A stretch of 64,000 nucleotides of DNA from Arcuatula senhousia. Lineage: Eukaryota; Mollusca; Bivalvia; Mytilida; Mytilidae. The DNA is taken from assembly GCA_963971305.1 (NCBI GenBank), contig OZ020309.1:2845001-2909000 (forward strand), read 5' to 3'. Position numbers and translations under genes: made by a program. Numbering within the stretch: position 1 is the stretch's first letter; each line of letters begins with the position of its first letter. The notes below the pieces were generated by a model, which was not told where the DNA came from, made no database searches, and saw only the letters and a list, made by a program, of their open reading frames with translations. Shown piece by piece: positions 23,101 to 35,100 of this stretch.

Positions 23101-26100
23101 GTGTGTTGGTGTTTAACGCCCTTTATCAACGCACCTTTGCCATGTACGCCGATTAGTTTTAATGGTTGAGGAAACTGGAGTACCCAGAGGAAACCACCGA
23201 CCTTGGACAGGTAACTGATAAACCTAATCACATACAGTTGGGGAAGTCCTTTTTTAGCTCACCTGGACCGAAGGTCCATGTGAGCTATTACCATCACTTG
23301 GCGTCCGTCGTCGTCGTCGTCGTCGTCGTCGTCTGTCGTCGTCTGTCGTCGTCTGTTAACAATTTTTCAAAAATCTTCTCCTCTGAAACTACCAAACAGA
23401 ATTTAATGAAACTTGGTATGAATGATCCTTAGGGTGTCCTGCACCAAACTTGTGTTTTGATTTTTGATCCGTTAAAAAACATGGCCGCCGTTACTAAAAA
23501 TAGACTAGGGGGGTCAGACTACTGTTTTTGGCTTATAAATCAAAAAGTATAAGAGATAGAGGAAATCTGAGGCCACGCTACTGATTCAGCATCAAAAGTT
23601 CTACAAAAGTCTCCATTTGGTCAAAGTTGTCAGATGACCCCTTATAGGAGTTACGGCCCCTTGAAGGTGAAAAATAGCATTTTTTCATGTTTTTGGCCTA
23701 CAGAATGAAAACTATTGCAGATAGAGATTAGCTGTTGCTTGCTTAAATGTTCAGCTCATTTAACTCTACAAAATTCTCCATAGGGTCGAAGTTGTCAGGT
23801 GACCCCTTATAGGGGTTACAGCCCCTTAAAGGTGAAAAATAGCGATTTTTCATGTTTTTGTCCTACAGAATGAAAACTATTGCAGATAGAGATTAGCTGT
23901 TGCTTGCTTAGATGTTCAGCTCATTTAGCTCTACAAAATTTTCCATAGGGTCGAAGTTGTCAGATGATCCCTTATAGGGGTTACGGCCCCTGAAAAATAG
24001 CGATTTTTCATGTTTTTGGCCTACAGAATGAAAACTATTGCAGATAGAGATTAGCTGTTGCTTGCTTAAATGTTCAGCTCATTTAGCTTTACAAAATTCT
24101 CCATAGGGTCGAAGTTGTCAGATGACCCCTTATAGGGATTACGGTCCCTGAAAAATAGCGATTTTTCATGTTTTTGTCTTATAAAATGAAAACTATTGCA
24201 GATAGAGATTAGCTGTTGCTTGCTTAAATGTTCAGCTCATTTAGCTCTACAAAATTGTCCATAGGGTTGAAGTTTTCAGATGACCTCTTATAGGGGTTAC
24301 GGCCCCTGAAAAATAGCGATTTTTCATGTTTTTAGCCTACAGAATGAAAACTATTGCAGATAGAGATTAGCTGTTGCTTGCTTAAATGTTCAGCTCATTT
24401 AACTCTACAAAAGTCTCCATAGGGTCGAAGTTGTCAGTAACTCCTTATAGGGGTTATGGCCCTTTATAGGTGAAAAATGGTGTTTTTGGCCTATAGAATG
24501 AAAACTATTGCAGGTAGAGAAAAGCTGTTGCTTGCTTAAATGTTCAGCTCATTTAGCTCTACAAAAGTATAGGGTCAACATCAAGACCAGGTGAGCGATT
24601 CAGGCTCCTGGGAGCCTCTTGTTTGTTAAATACAAACGGGACTCGAACACCAGTTGAGAGGTGATCGGCTAGTGATCAATAGTGTGTTATTTAAACAAGC
24701 GCCTTAGGCCACTCGGTCACCCAGGCCCCAAATAAGCAATGCATTCAATTTACATAGTTTGTTTATGCAAGATTCATGCAATTTTTTCAATAGATTGCAT
24801 GAGAATTATGTGAAATTAAATATCATTATCACGCTTAACCCATATTCAATTACATGTAATAAACAGATTATTTGGGGAATTCCAAAACAAAGTAAATAAT
24901 GCAAATTATTACATTGTACAAGAAAGCCAAGAAAAGAAACTTTTTCAATAGATTCCCTTACCATTAGAAATCATTATGCGGTCAAGTTTTGCCATACTTC
25001 TTTTAGAATATATAGAACGTGTTTGAAGATGCTTATTTGCACAGTTCTTTCCCAAGTTTCTTAAGGACTTATTTTTATTAGTGTTTAAAAAACGATAATT
25101 AGATGTCGAGGGATACCTAAATTGCTATAATTGTGTATTATATGTGCAATGAATTTAATAAATAAGCAATAATTGACATCTGGACTTTATGTCGGCTTCT
25201 GAAATTGACTTTTACTGTTTTTCCGCGCTAACATTGACTTTAACGGAGTTCCCAGTCAATCCCTAGAGACAAATGCAAAAATGTAATTACTGAGAAATGA
25301 ATGTTTGTTTGTAAGTCACGTGACCGGGAATAAAGTTACACGTGAATAGGGAATAGGGGCACAAGACTTGTTAGTGCAATAAGAGCGCGACAAAAAAATG
25401 ATCAGATGTTTTTTTCAATTTTTTTGTTTTAATATACCTTATTATTTCAAAAGCACATAATATACAGTTACACTATCATTCATGCTATTTTTGGTTAAAA
25501 AGAAATGACGCCGTGCAACGGTACAACATCTAGGGGCAAATGTTTGATATTCGTCAAAGGCATAATTGACACAGGAGATATTGCAACATACAATACATGT
25601 AAACATATGTTCGTCTTATGCTTAACATATGTTTTCGAAAGGACGAGGTACGGTAAGGCCCATATTTTGCCCTTATAAGACTGAAAGGTTGAGCATTGAC
25701 ATAGAGAAAAGTTCTATTGTTATTCCGTAAGTCAAATGAACGAGAAAGCACGTACAAATCAATTTTAAGAATGTTGCATGTTATTTACTTAACCTTACCT
25801 TGTAAAACATGACAGATTTTTACGATATTTGCACAATTGGCTGCAAATAGCAAAATTATTAGCAATATTTTTTTAATTTTTAGATGCCAGCGACTACTTA
25901 GACCACAGTTATTGTTTATGAATTCAAAATTTCACTCTGAAATGATTATAAATCAGTTGAGAATTTAATGGTCTACGTTGTCGCTGACAATTAAAAAAAA
26001 AGAAATATTAAAGCATGAAAAATGACATTTTTCTCTAATTTGGATACTTTTGCCCTTAATAATGCCGTATAAAATAAAAAACAGAGTGTATTATAGACAA

Positions 26101-29100
26101 TACTACGTGTAGCTATAGTTACAAAGGTCAATCATCTTACTCGAAACTTTTATGATCATTTTGTTATTTACATCGGATTTATATTTTCTTCAAGTAGGGT
26201 GGGGGGCAAAAATGGTCTATATTGTATCCTAGCCTTTGTTAACCTTCCGTTTGGGGTCCAAATGATAATATTCAAGCATATGTTAAATATATGACGAACA
26301 TATGTTTCAATGTTATGTTAGAGGGGGGGGGGCATTCATACTTGTTAATCGATCATTATTGTAACAGCGAGTCTGATGACAAAACGAGTAAATAGAATTA
26401 ACCATTACCTATACTTAAATACTTTTTGGGGATCGAAAAAACAATATAGCAATAGAAAAAAAAATTGAATGATTGGTTGGTTGATTTCTATTCTTAACAA
26501 GGCCAAAACAAGGGCACTTTTCTTTCTATCTCTTAGATGAGCACATGTACGTATTGGTTTGACATAGTGGTGAAGTATTGAAGTCCTTAACGGATTTGAC
26601 CCATGCTTAATCGATCGTCATAGCTATAGCTAACAAGAACTGCTTACTCTTCCGAAGCACCTGAGTTCATCTGCATTTCGACTTCAGTTCACGTTGCTGA
26701 TTGCGCTTTTGTTATTATTTGCTTTTTTAGTTTGTTGTGTGGTTTGATTTTGTGATGATTTTGTAACTACCAATTTTGTCTTAGCCTTTCCGGACTAACG
26801 ATATTAAATTGTCCGATAGGTCGTCTTTGACTGTTTGGTTCGTTTAAAGAATTTAGACACCCTTATAACGACTGCCTTATAGAGATTGATCATCATCGTT
26901 TCTGTATTTTGTTGTAAGGGGCCGACCACAGTCATTTACCGATTGTCACCTTAAAGGCATATTGTCTACGGCAAACTCATTTTTTTTACCCCTCAATTTT
27001 TTGGTGTCAAATAGACCGAAATGCAATAAAATGAATATTGAAAAACAAATTTGCTACAAATTTTGCCTCTAAAGTAGTTTATTTTGATCAAAATAGCTCG
27101 ACAATATTGATTGATATTTTATTTACCTGCACTACGTCACATTGACACAGATTTAGACTGAGTAGTTTTAACACGGACACTAAGCGGAATCTCGAGTTTT
27201 GTCCCCGAATACATTGATATGTTGAAAAAATACCGATATTTTTCGTGTTTACCTTTTAAATAACATTCAAAAATTAATACAGGCAATAATTGTCAGTTTT
27301 ATTCATTAAGTAGCTCTAATATTCGGTTGCCGTTTAAATTTTCTTCAAAGCTAAAACTTCGAGAAACAGATTATGCACCACGTGCAAGAACTATTGAAGT
27401 TTTCAATCAAAGAAAGTATAGTGCGCATGCTTACAGCTCATCTACATCTCATGAATATGAATTTTTGTAAAGCTTTACAAATATTATTTATTTTTCAATT
27501 TTTGAAGTAATAAAGAACCCTAGTGGTATTTTGAAAGTTTGTATCTTTCTAAATAAACAAAACGAATAGTCTGACGACATTTTTTTGGTTTTACAAAAAA
27601 ATATTTTTTCGTAGACAATATGCCTTTAAGTCAATTATCAAAATATCCAATTTAGAATTCAAACATTTTTTTTTGCCTTTGTTTCATGTTTCATTCCTGA
27701 AAAAATAGAGTATGTGGTTTTAACTAAATTTTTACCTTGATGGAATGAGTAATAGATTTCAAGTTTTGCAGAGCAAATATGGCAAAACAGATTTTAAAGA
27801 AAGGAAAAAAGGGGTTGACAGGGAACCGGAAATACATGTATACATATAATTTTTTAAGCCTAAACACAGTTTCACCTGACAAAGTCAATAAAACATTTAA
27901 ACATGTAATAAAAGGATAAAGTGCCTTCACAGTGCCTCGGTAAACAAACGATAAAATACTTGAAAGCTATATAATATGTAAAATAGCATTGTGACAGCCC
28001 GTTTTGCAAGAACAACGCGTTTTGCAATAAACGTCTACTAGCATCTTTAGGTGCTGCTTCCCCTTATTGAGCAACTTGTTAACTAGCTCTGAATTATGAT
28101 AACTAATAACTAATAACTAATAATCAACTATGATAAGCTTAAGACTTAAAGGGCACCAAAAAGTGGTAATATATATCAGCCATTTTTTTGGACTGAAAAT
28201 GTTAAAGTTGCTTACACTGTAAATACGTCTTAAACACTTTGAGGCTAGAAAAGCTAAACACTGCCCGAGTAGGCTGGTTCCAATCTGCTTTCAACCGGAA
28301 GTATCATGATCATTTGGGAAACCAGGGGATAAAATGTATTGCTAAGGAGATTAATCACGGTATTCATATATGTTCTCTCCCCAGTGACCAGCACAGTTGA
28401 CGTCAAATCTCGGATAATGAAAGATAACTTGTAGTTTAAGAAAGTTAATGAGTTTAGAAAATAATAAAATAACGAATGCAAAAATTAATGCCCCTATCTT
28501 TTCTGAAGAATGCATTTTAGGAAAAAATAAAGTGAAATCGTTTATTGGGGTTCAAGAAGATAATTGTGTACGTCATAAAATAATGCTTAGTCGTATACTA
28601 GTAGATTAAAAGCCATTCAAAGATAAAATGAAAGAATATCTATAATAAATTTCGAATATTTTTATAAAAAAAAAATTCCCCTCACTACGATAAAAATATT
28701 TTAGTCAATTTTTTTATGAAATTAGTCCGAAATGCGTTTGCTTGTTTTAATGAATGTTTTAAGCAGACGGACGAGCACACAGATTAAAAGTCTACACACA
28801 CGTATACATACATGTACATGGCTATGTAGGTTATATATCTAAACGTGGGCTCATTGCACTTGAGAAACAAACCCAAGCTGAACTAACACCTGGACAGACA
28901 TACAGACAAAAAAGCATTTAACGCCCAACAACCCACTTTGGAAGGATGAGTAAGCTCCAATGAATTCAGATAAAAAATGTTTATAAAGAAAGAAACCATC
29001 CATCATGACTATATCAAATAAATAATTTCAAAGTCAATGAACGGCTGTCTGGCCTTTGTGAGGCTGTGTATTGAGAAATGATAGTCTTGTCTAATATTCA

Positions 29101-32100
29101 TTCTCAAGGGACATTATTTATATAACAATTTCCAGAACGTCAATGGAAAAGACGATTTATTTGGAGCAATCACGGCTAAAACTTCTATGTTATAAAGTCT
29201 CGATACTAAATTGGCGGTGGTTTTATATTTCTCTATAAATGGATAGGTCTTTTTCGGTTATGATTGAATTAACACCGGCTCGGAAATTGCTCTGTAATAA
29301 TTTCTATATATTTTAAACATGGCCTTGTGAAGTGAAAGTATTTTAGGCTAATGTAGAGAGAAACGTTAGAAAAGGGAAGAAATCGATCGAATAGAAAATG
29401 TTTCATATCAGAAAAAGGGGCATTATAATGTCAAAGCAGCAAAGAGACACCAATGGGGCATTCGAGATCCAAAAGTCCGAAAGGGCAACAACAAAAACCG
29501 GTAAACACGAAAATGAACATCACGAGGAAAAACAAAAATAAAAAAAGTCAGATATGAAAATAGACGATAATTAGATGTGGAAAAAGTGTGAACGACAAAA
29601 CCAATATAAACAAACGGCAATTTAACAATGATCACAATTGAAAACAACCGGCAGTCTTCAACATGACCAAATGTCGTGTTTTGGCCAAAGACTGAATACA
29701 ATACACAGGATTCCATATCGATCCCAGAATTATCAACAAAAGACCCATTTCTGACATAGAACAATAAGCACATTAGAAAACATTTATACACGAACAGAAT
29801 GAAGTAAACAGATTTAAAAACACAAACACTAGTAGTAGCCATGAACAACGAGAACTCGATTCGTTACAAAACTGCAGGGATAAGCAGCGCCTGCTTGTTG
29901 CAACACTTCCGAAAACGGTCGTGTTACTGTCGCACAATTCAAATTGTCAAGTCAGGCAGATGAAAACAAAACAAAACCTATGAAAACTATTATCTGTTTT
30001 CTGATAGAAATCCCATATTTGTCTACGAGCACCTGTTGTAACAAGTGGTAATATCTGCACCCCTAGTAAGGTGAATTCACGTAAAAATGATTCTGGTAAA
30101 TATTTGTGTTTCGATTCGATAATTCAAATCACAATAATAAAAAAGGCGATACAAAACTTAATACCAAGTTGTTTACTTGTTTTCTTCACTGGACAAATCA
30201 TATGCCATTTAAAAAAATGCCTTACCAAAAACCAAATCTACGTGAATCTTGGTAAGTTTTGCCCATCTCTCGTGAACTCCTCCAGGTGTGGCTACCGTGT
30301 TGGGAAAAATGTCACGTTCCTCGCACGTTGAAGAACCCTGCTGCAGGTCTCGGTAAGAGTAGGACCCGTAGGATCCCCATGCAGGAGGCTAAATTTCCCG
30401 TCCCTACCCATCACTCCTTTTTCCAGTGCCCGATTGGCCTTGTGTCCCCATTTCATCCACTTCATCATCATTTCATGTTCATTATATCACCACTTTTATG
30501 TTCATCTCCCGGATATAGCCGAAATCGTGCTGCTTTGGGAGTAAAGCAATAACTAACTAACTAACTAACTAACTAAAGTGATCTAGTCTAAAGCAAATGA
30601 ACGGAATCAAACAAAAATAATGCACATGATCTGACACTTATTCAATAAGGACATTCATACATAAACCCAATGGCAGTAGTTAGCGTGAAAATAAATTGCT
30701 TTTGAAAATTTGAAAGTCACCGTTTGAGTCACACAATTTAGAAGAGAGAACGACTCCTCCCTACATTCATCGACGCTGACGAGAAAGTGCAACAATCCAT
30801 ATTGAATAGATTTTCTTATAATGTTTAATTTGTTTCAAGGATAGAAAACATATGTCTTTTCGCCATGTTTAAATTTTCTTGCATGTAAAGTGTTTATTAA
30901 TTTGCTCTAAAAATATTGCATTTTTTGTATTTGTATTCATATTTTTGGGGGTTTTGTTTATAAAGTATAAGTGCCGCTGGCCTCTCTCTAACAGCTAGGT
31001 TACATCATAACTGTATTTCATCAAATGTCAGTTCCATTATAATTATACTTCAATAAAACGTTATCAATGAGCTAGAAACCCTAAAGGAACAATTAAAAGT
31101 CAGATGATGGGAAATGAATCGAAATGCATTAAAATACAAAAGAATTATTAATTGACCTGACTTTTAAACAAAGATTACGTAATGGCATCTCAATAAGCCG
31201 TTAGGGACTCTAATTGTCATGCAGTTGTTATTTCGTTCAAAATCATATTGTTTATACAATAGAATATGGTAACATATAAAAGTCTAATTCTGTATAATGA
31301 CATGACTGTGAAAAAAAAAGAAAAAAAGAAGCAGAGGTACCAACATGATAAACCAACATCTGTACTTATCTGAAGCTTGCATAACATGAAACATTTAAGA
31401 AATTAACCGTAATATTTTTTTGGTTTACTGAACCATAAACTAAATTTTTCATGGTGCACATTGAATAATCCGCGATGTGGATTATGTATAATGTGAACCA
31501 TAAAAAAATCAGTTTATTGCTTTTATAAACCAAAAGATTATACAGTTAATACTTATAAATAAATTTATTGATACATTCGGCGTGAAAATTTGGTAAAAGT
31601 ACATATTTTCCATGAAAATATTAAAAATTCGGTTAATTATTTCGGCGTATTTATATTTACACCTGTCAATCACATTGCACGTGGAGTCCTTGCAACTGCA
31701 AAGTATATTATCTTCATTGTGTATACCGGTTTAAACTGGATTTGATGAAAGTTCCTCTACAATAAAGGGCGTACTTTAAACGATCGTTAATCCAATCAAA
31801 TTCGTTTGACTTTTTAAAAGTTTATTGGAAAATGAGCCAAATTTTTTTTCAATGCAAATGCAACTAATAATTTTCTAAAATTTATTTATTATATGATAAC
31901 CAGTCATAAGGAAGCATTTAAAATCCTCAATGAATCGTTATTGCCTACATAAGCCAGTTCATTACATTGTTTTATATTTCAAGAGCTTTTAATATTGTTT
32001 AAATAATAAATATTGCACAATTGGAATAGCCCACCAGGGTCAGTTAAAAATCATCAATCATTATCGCCCACCCAAACTTTGTTCATGTATGAATCTATAG

Positions 32101-35100
32101 AGCAGAAAAACAAATAATACAAGAGTGAAACGATGATTACATAAGGTAATAACAAAATTACCAATCTCAAATGTCGACAAGTGAAGACAAACAAGAAAGA
32201 CATATATCGGAAAAATTTAAGATCACAATCAAGATCATGAATTAGTACAGACATTTCAAAAAAAGAAAAGAGAATATTTCACAGAATACAGTAGTATGTG
32301 GTAATAAGAAGTCATTTGAAAAATAAAGTTAATAATTGATATTTTCTAAAGGTGTATGATTTTTCCCGTTACTTTCTATAGTAAATAGTTATCGATAAAT
32401 TGCGGTGCTGAGATAAGATCCGCCATTGTGTTTGTCTATCATTCTTGCGTATGAGAAGGTTTTATGGCGCGCCAAACTTCACCCTTCCATTGCGATATTT
32501 TGGTAGGTACAACAGTTACATAACTTTCAAATATTAATGTTTTTCTAGTAGCCAACTGGGATTATTTAAAATTTTTATTCGTGATTTGTTGCAAAATCCC
32601 ATTCGATTATGAAATTCGTTTATTCAGAATTTACGTAAAAAAAGATCAAGCGATACATATTGTAAAAAAAAACCAATGATTTCATAGCTTCAAAATACAT
32701 AGGATGTTCCAATAGCTCACTAAAGTCATTCAATATCTCCTTAACCGTTTTTAATCTCTTTGAAAATCAGAATGCATTAAGGTAGCTTGTTAGCTCGTTA
32801 TGATAAATTGACCATTAAACAATGGTTATATATGCATATATTTTGTTCTATTAGCCTTCCAGAGTCATTCAAAGCTGCCAAACAAAGACCATTTGCTTAT
32901 CATTCTCATTTGCGTAAACATACACATCAAGAGCTAGGTCTGTAAATTGGTCTTTCCTCTTAAAAAGACGATTGTATAATGATATGTAAATATACTAAAT
33001 AGCCAAACAGGGCCATTCGAAATCCTCAATCTTTATTGCGTTTCAAAGCTCGTCCGTTTCAGAATCTCGTTAAAAACAAAACGCGTTAACATTGACGAGC
33101 ACGATATAATAAACGATGGTTACATAACATAATAAAGCATATGATATCCTGATAACCCGTAAGGAGTCATTCAATATCTATGAATTTTGTTTATAAAACA
33201 GAATGCGTTAAGATACTAATGTTCTATCTAACTTTTTAACGAGAATTACATAATATCGGAAAGCAGATGATATCCCCAACGGTCCTCAAGGGTTCTTCAT
33301 TATCCATATACTGAATTGCTTCCGTGTAAGATGTTTTGCATTGTGTGATTTATACACATTTGCGATACTGTATGTTTCTATCAAAAATGTCACAACTTGG
33401 CCGGTTTCGTACAACGTAGAGTTCCGGAAATTGCCGAGGTTTTCCTAAAGCGTTAGTCACAAGCTTATCCAATATGCCTCCATGATTATATATTATAACG
33501 CAGGGTTTTCCATAACAGGTCACAGGCATTCGTTTCATCTAAAAAATAAAATCCTTATACTCCCCTACTAATACGGATTTTATTTTTTATATGAAACGAA
33601 TTCCTGTGCGCATGTCCCACATCATTCCGAGACTCCCATTTGAGATCAAAGTGTAAACCGAGATCATAATATGGGTCAATCAATGAATATCCTCTAGATT
33701 TTCTTAATTAAATCAAACCATTTTAAAACATAGATGTGTTTAACGTCGACCATTATTCGATATTATTTGCATATACATGTTGCGTTTAGGGCGGGGTTAA
33801 TTATACGTCACATATGCACGCGAGGCCTTGATACGGCCATATCATACTGTACCCTCTCATGAGCACACAAGGCTTTGATTTGGAAATTAGGTACCTTTGA
33901 AAAAAAATAGTCTGGGCTCTTATAGCTGTTTCGTCTGGGCAAAATCACACATATCAACGCTAAGTGTATGACAAAATTAATATTGTTTGATACACTTGTT
34001 TTTGTGTTCAGGCCAAAGGGTAGTTTTTTGTTTGTAGTGACATGATATGTTCATTACCTTACAAATTTGAGAGCAGGTGGTGTAGTGGTTACCGCGTCGG
34101 GCTACTTACATAAAGGTTCGTGGTTCGATCCTCGTCCGCGGTGAAAATTTCATGAACCAATTTTCCGACTCTCTCTTGACACCATTTGCGAGGGTGATCT
34201 CAAGGAACGATGCTAGTCCTCCGGAAGGGACGAAAAAAGGTTGTCCCGTGTATGTGGAGAGCAATACCACATGCACGTTAAAGACCCCTTTGTAGAGTTC
34301 GATAATAATAGGCTCAATGGGGGTCGCTGCAAAGGCCACAATCGCAAACTGCTAGCTGTCCAGAGAGGGATTTACATAAGCATTAAGCTTGTTTCCCAAT
34401 CAGGATAATTAAATATGTTTAAACTAAAAAAATTGTGACATGTACAAAGTACAATGTATATATTTATACTTGGATGTGTACTCTTTTATAGCTCTCTAAT
34501 TAAGTTCGAACTATGCAACAGAGTCTAATGAGCTAAAATGATAATAACGCGAAAAAAGGATAAATGAATCATATAAATTATAGAATTTTTTTGGCGCTAA
34601 TATAATTTGTTGCCCTTTTTTGTTTTTGTTTTATAAATTTAAAACAGTTTCTTAACATTGCAGGTGGCCTTTTCGGAGAGGACGAAGACGAACGAATCCA
34701 GAACGCATTCAAGCACGCCATCTATTGGATCAATCATAAACAGAACTACCTCAGCGATTCTAACCTTGAGTTTGACCTCAGAATATTACCCAATCAAGAT
34801 TTATTTAAAGCAACGAAGGAAGGTAAATGTATCTATCCTGTGGTTTCTTTCATTTTTGTTTTAATTAAATTTTATCATTCAATGCTTTCCGTACATGTAC
34901 TTATGGCACGCCTGGCATATCAAATTCTTGTATATAGTGACTCTGATGTGTCTTGAGCGCATTTGAGGCAGAAAAAATATTTCCTGAATTTTTGTTGTAA
35001 ATTCGATTGAAAACAAATTAAAGTTAATTTCCCAACATTTTCATAACAGTCTATTCTGTGTTCACCTATTGTACCCTCACAATAGATTTTTCGTACATTT

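Noticed and set aside
24630..24735. tRNA gene (Leu/Ser-like, - strand)
   Set aside because: A and B boxes are present but the body continues as a SINE and no clean acceptor stem closes; the same applies to the heads at 20527 and 34068.
29423..29848. 141-residue - strand open frame
   Set aside because: Runs through inverted Naiad tail and a short repeat; composition and context do not support a gene.
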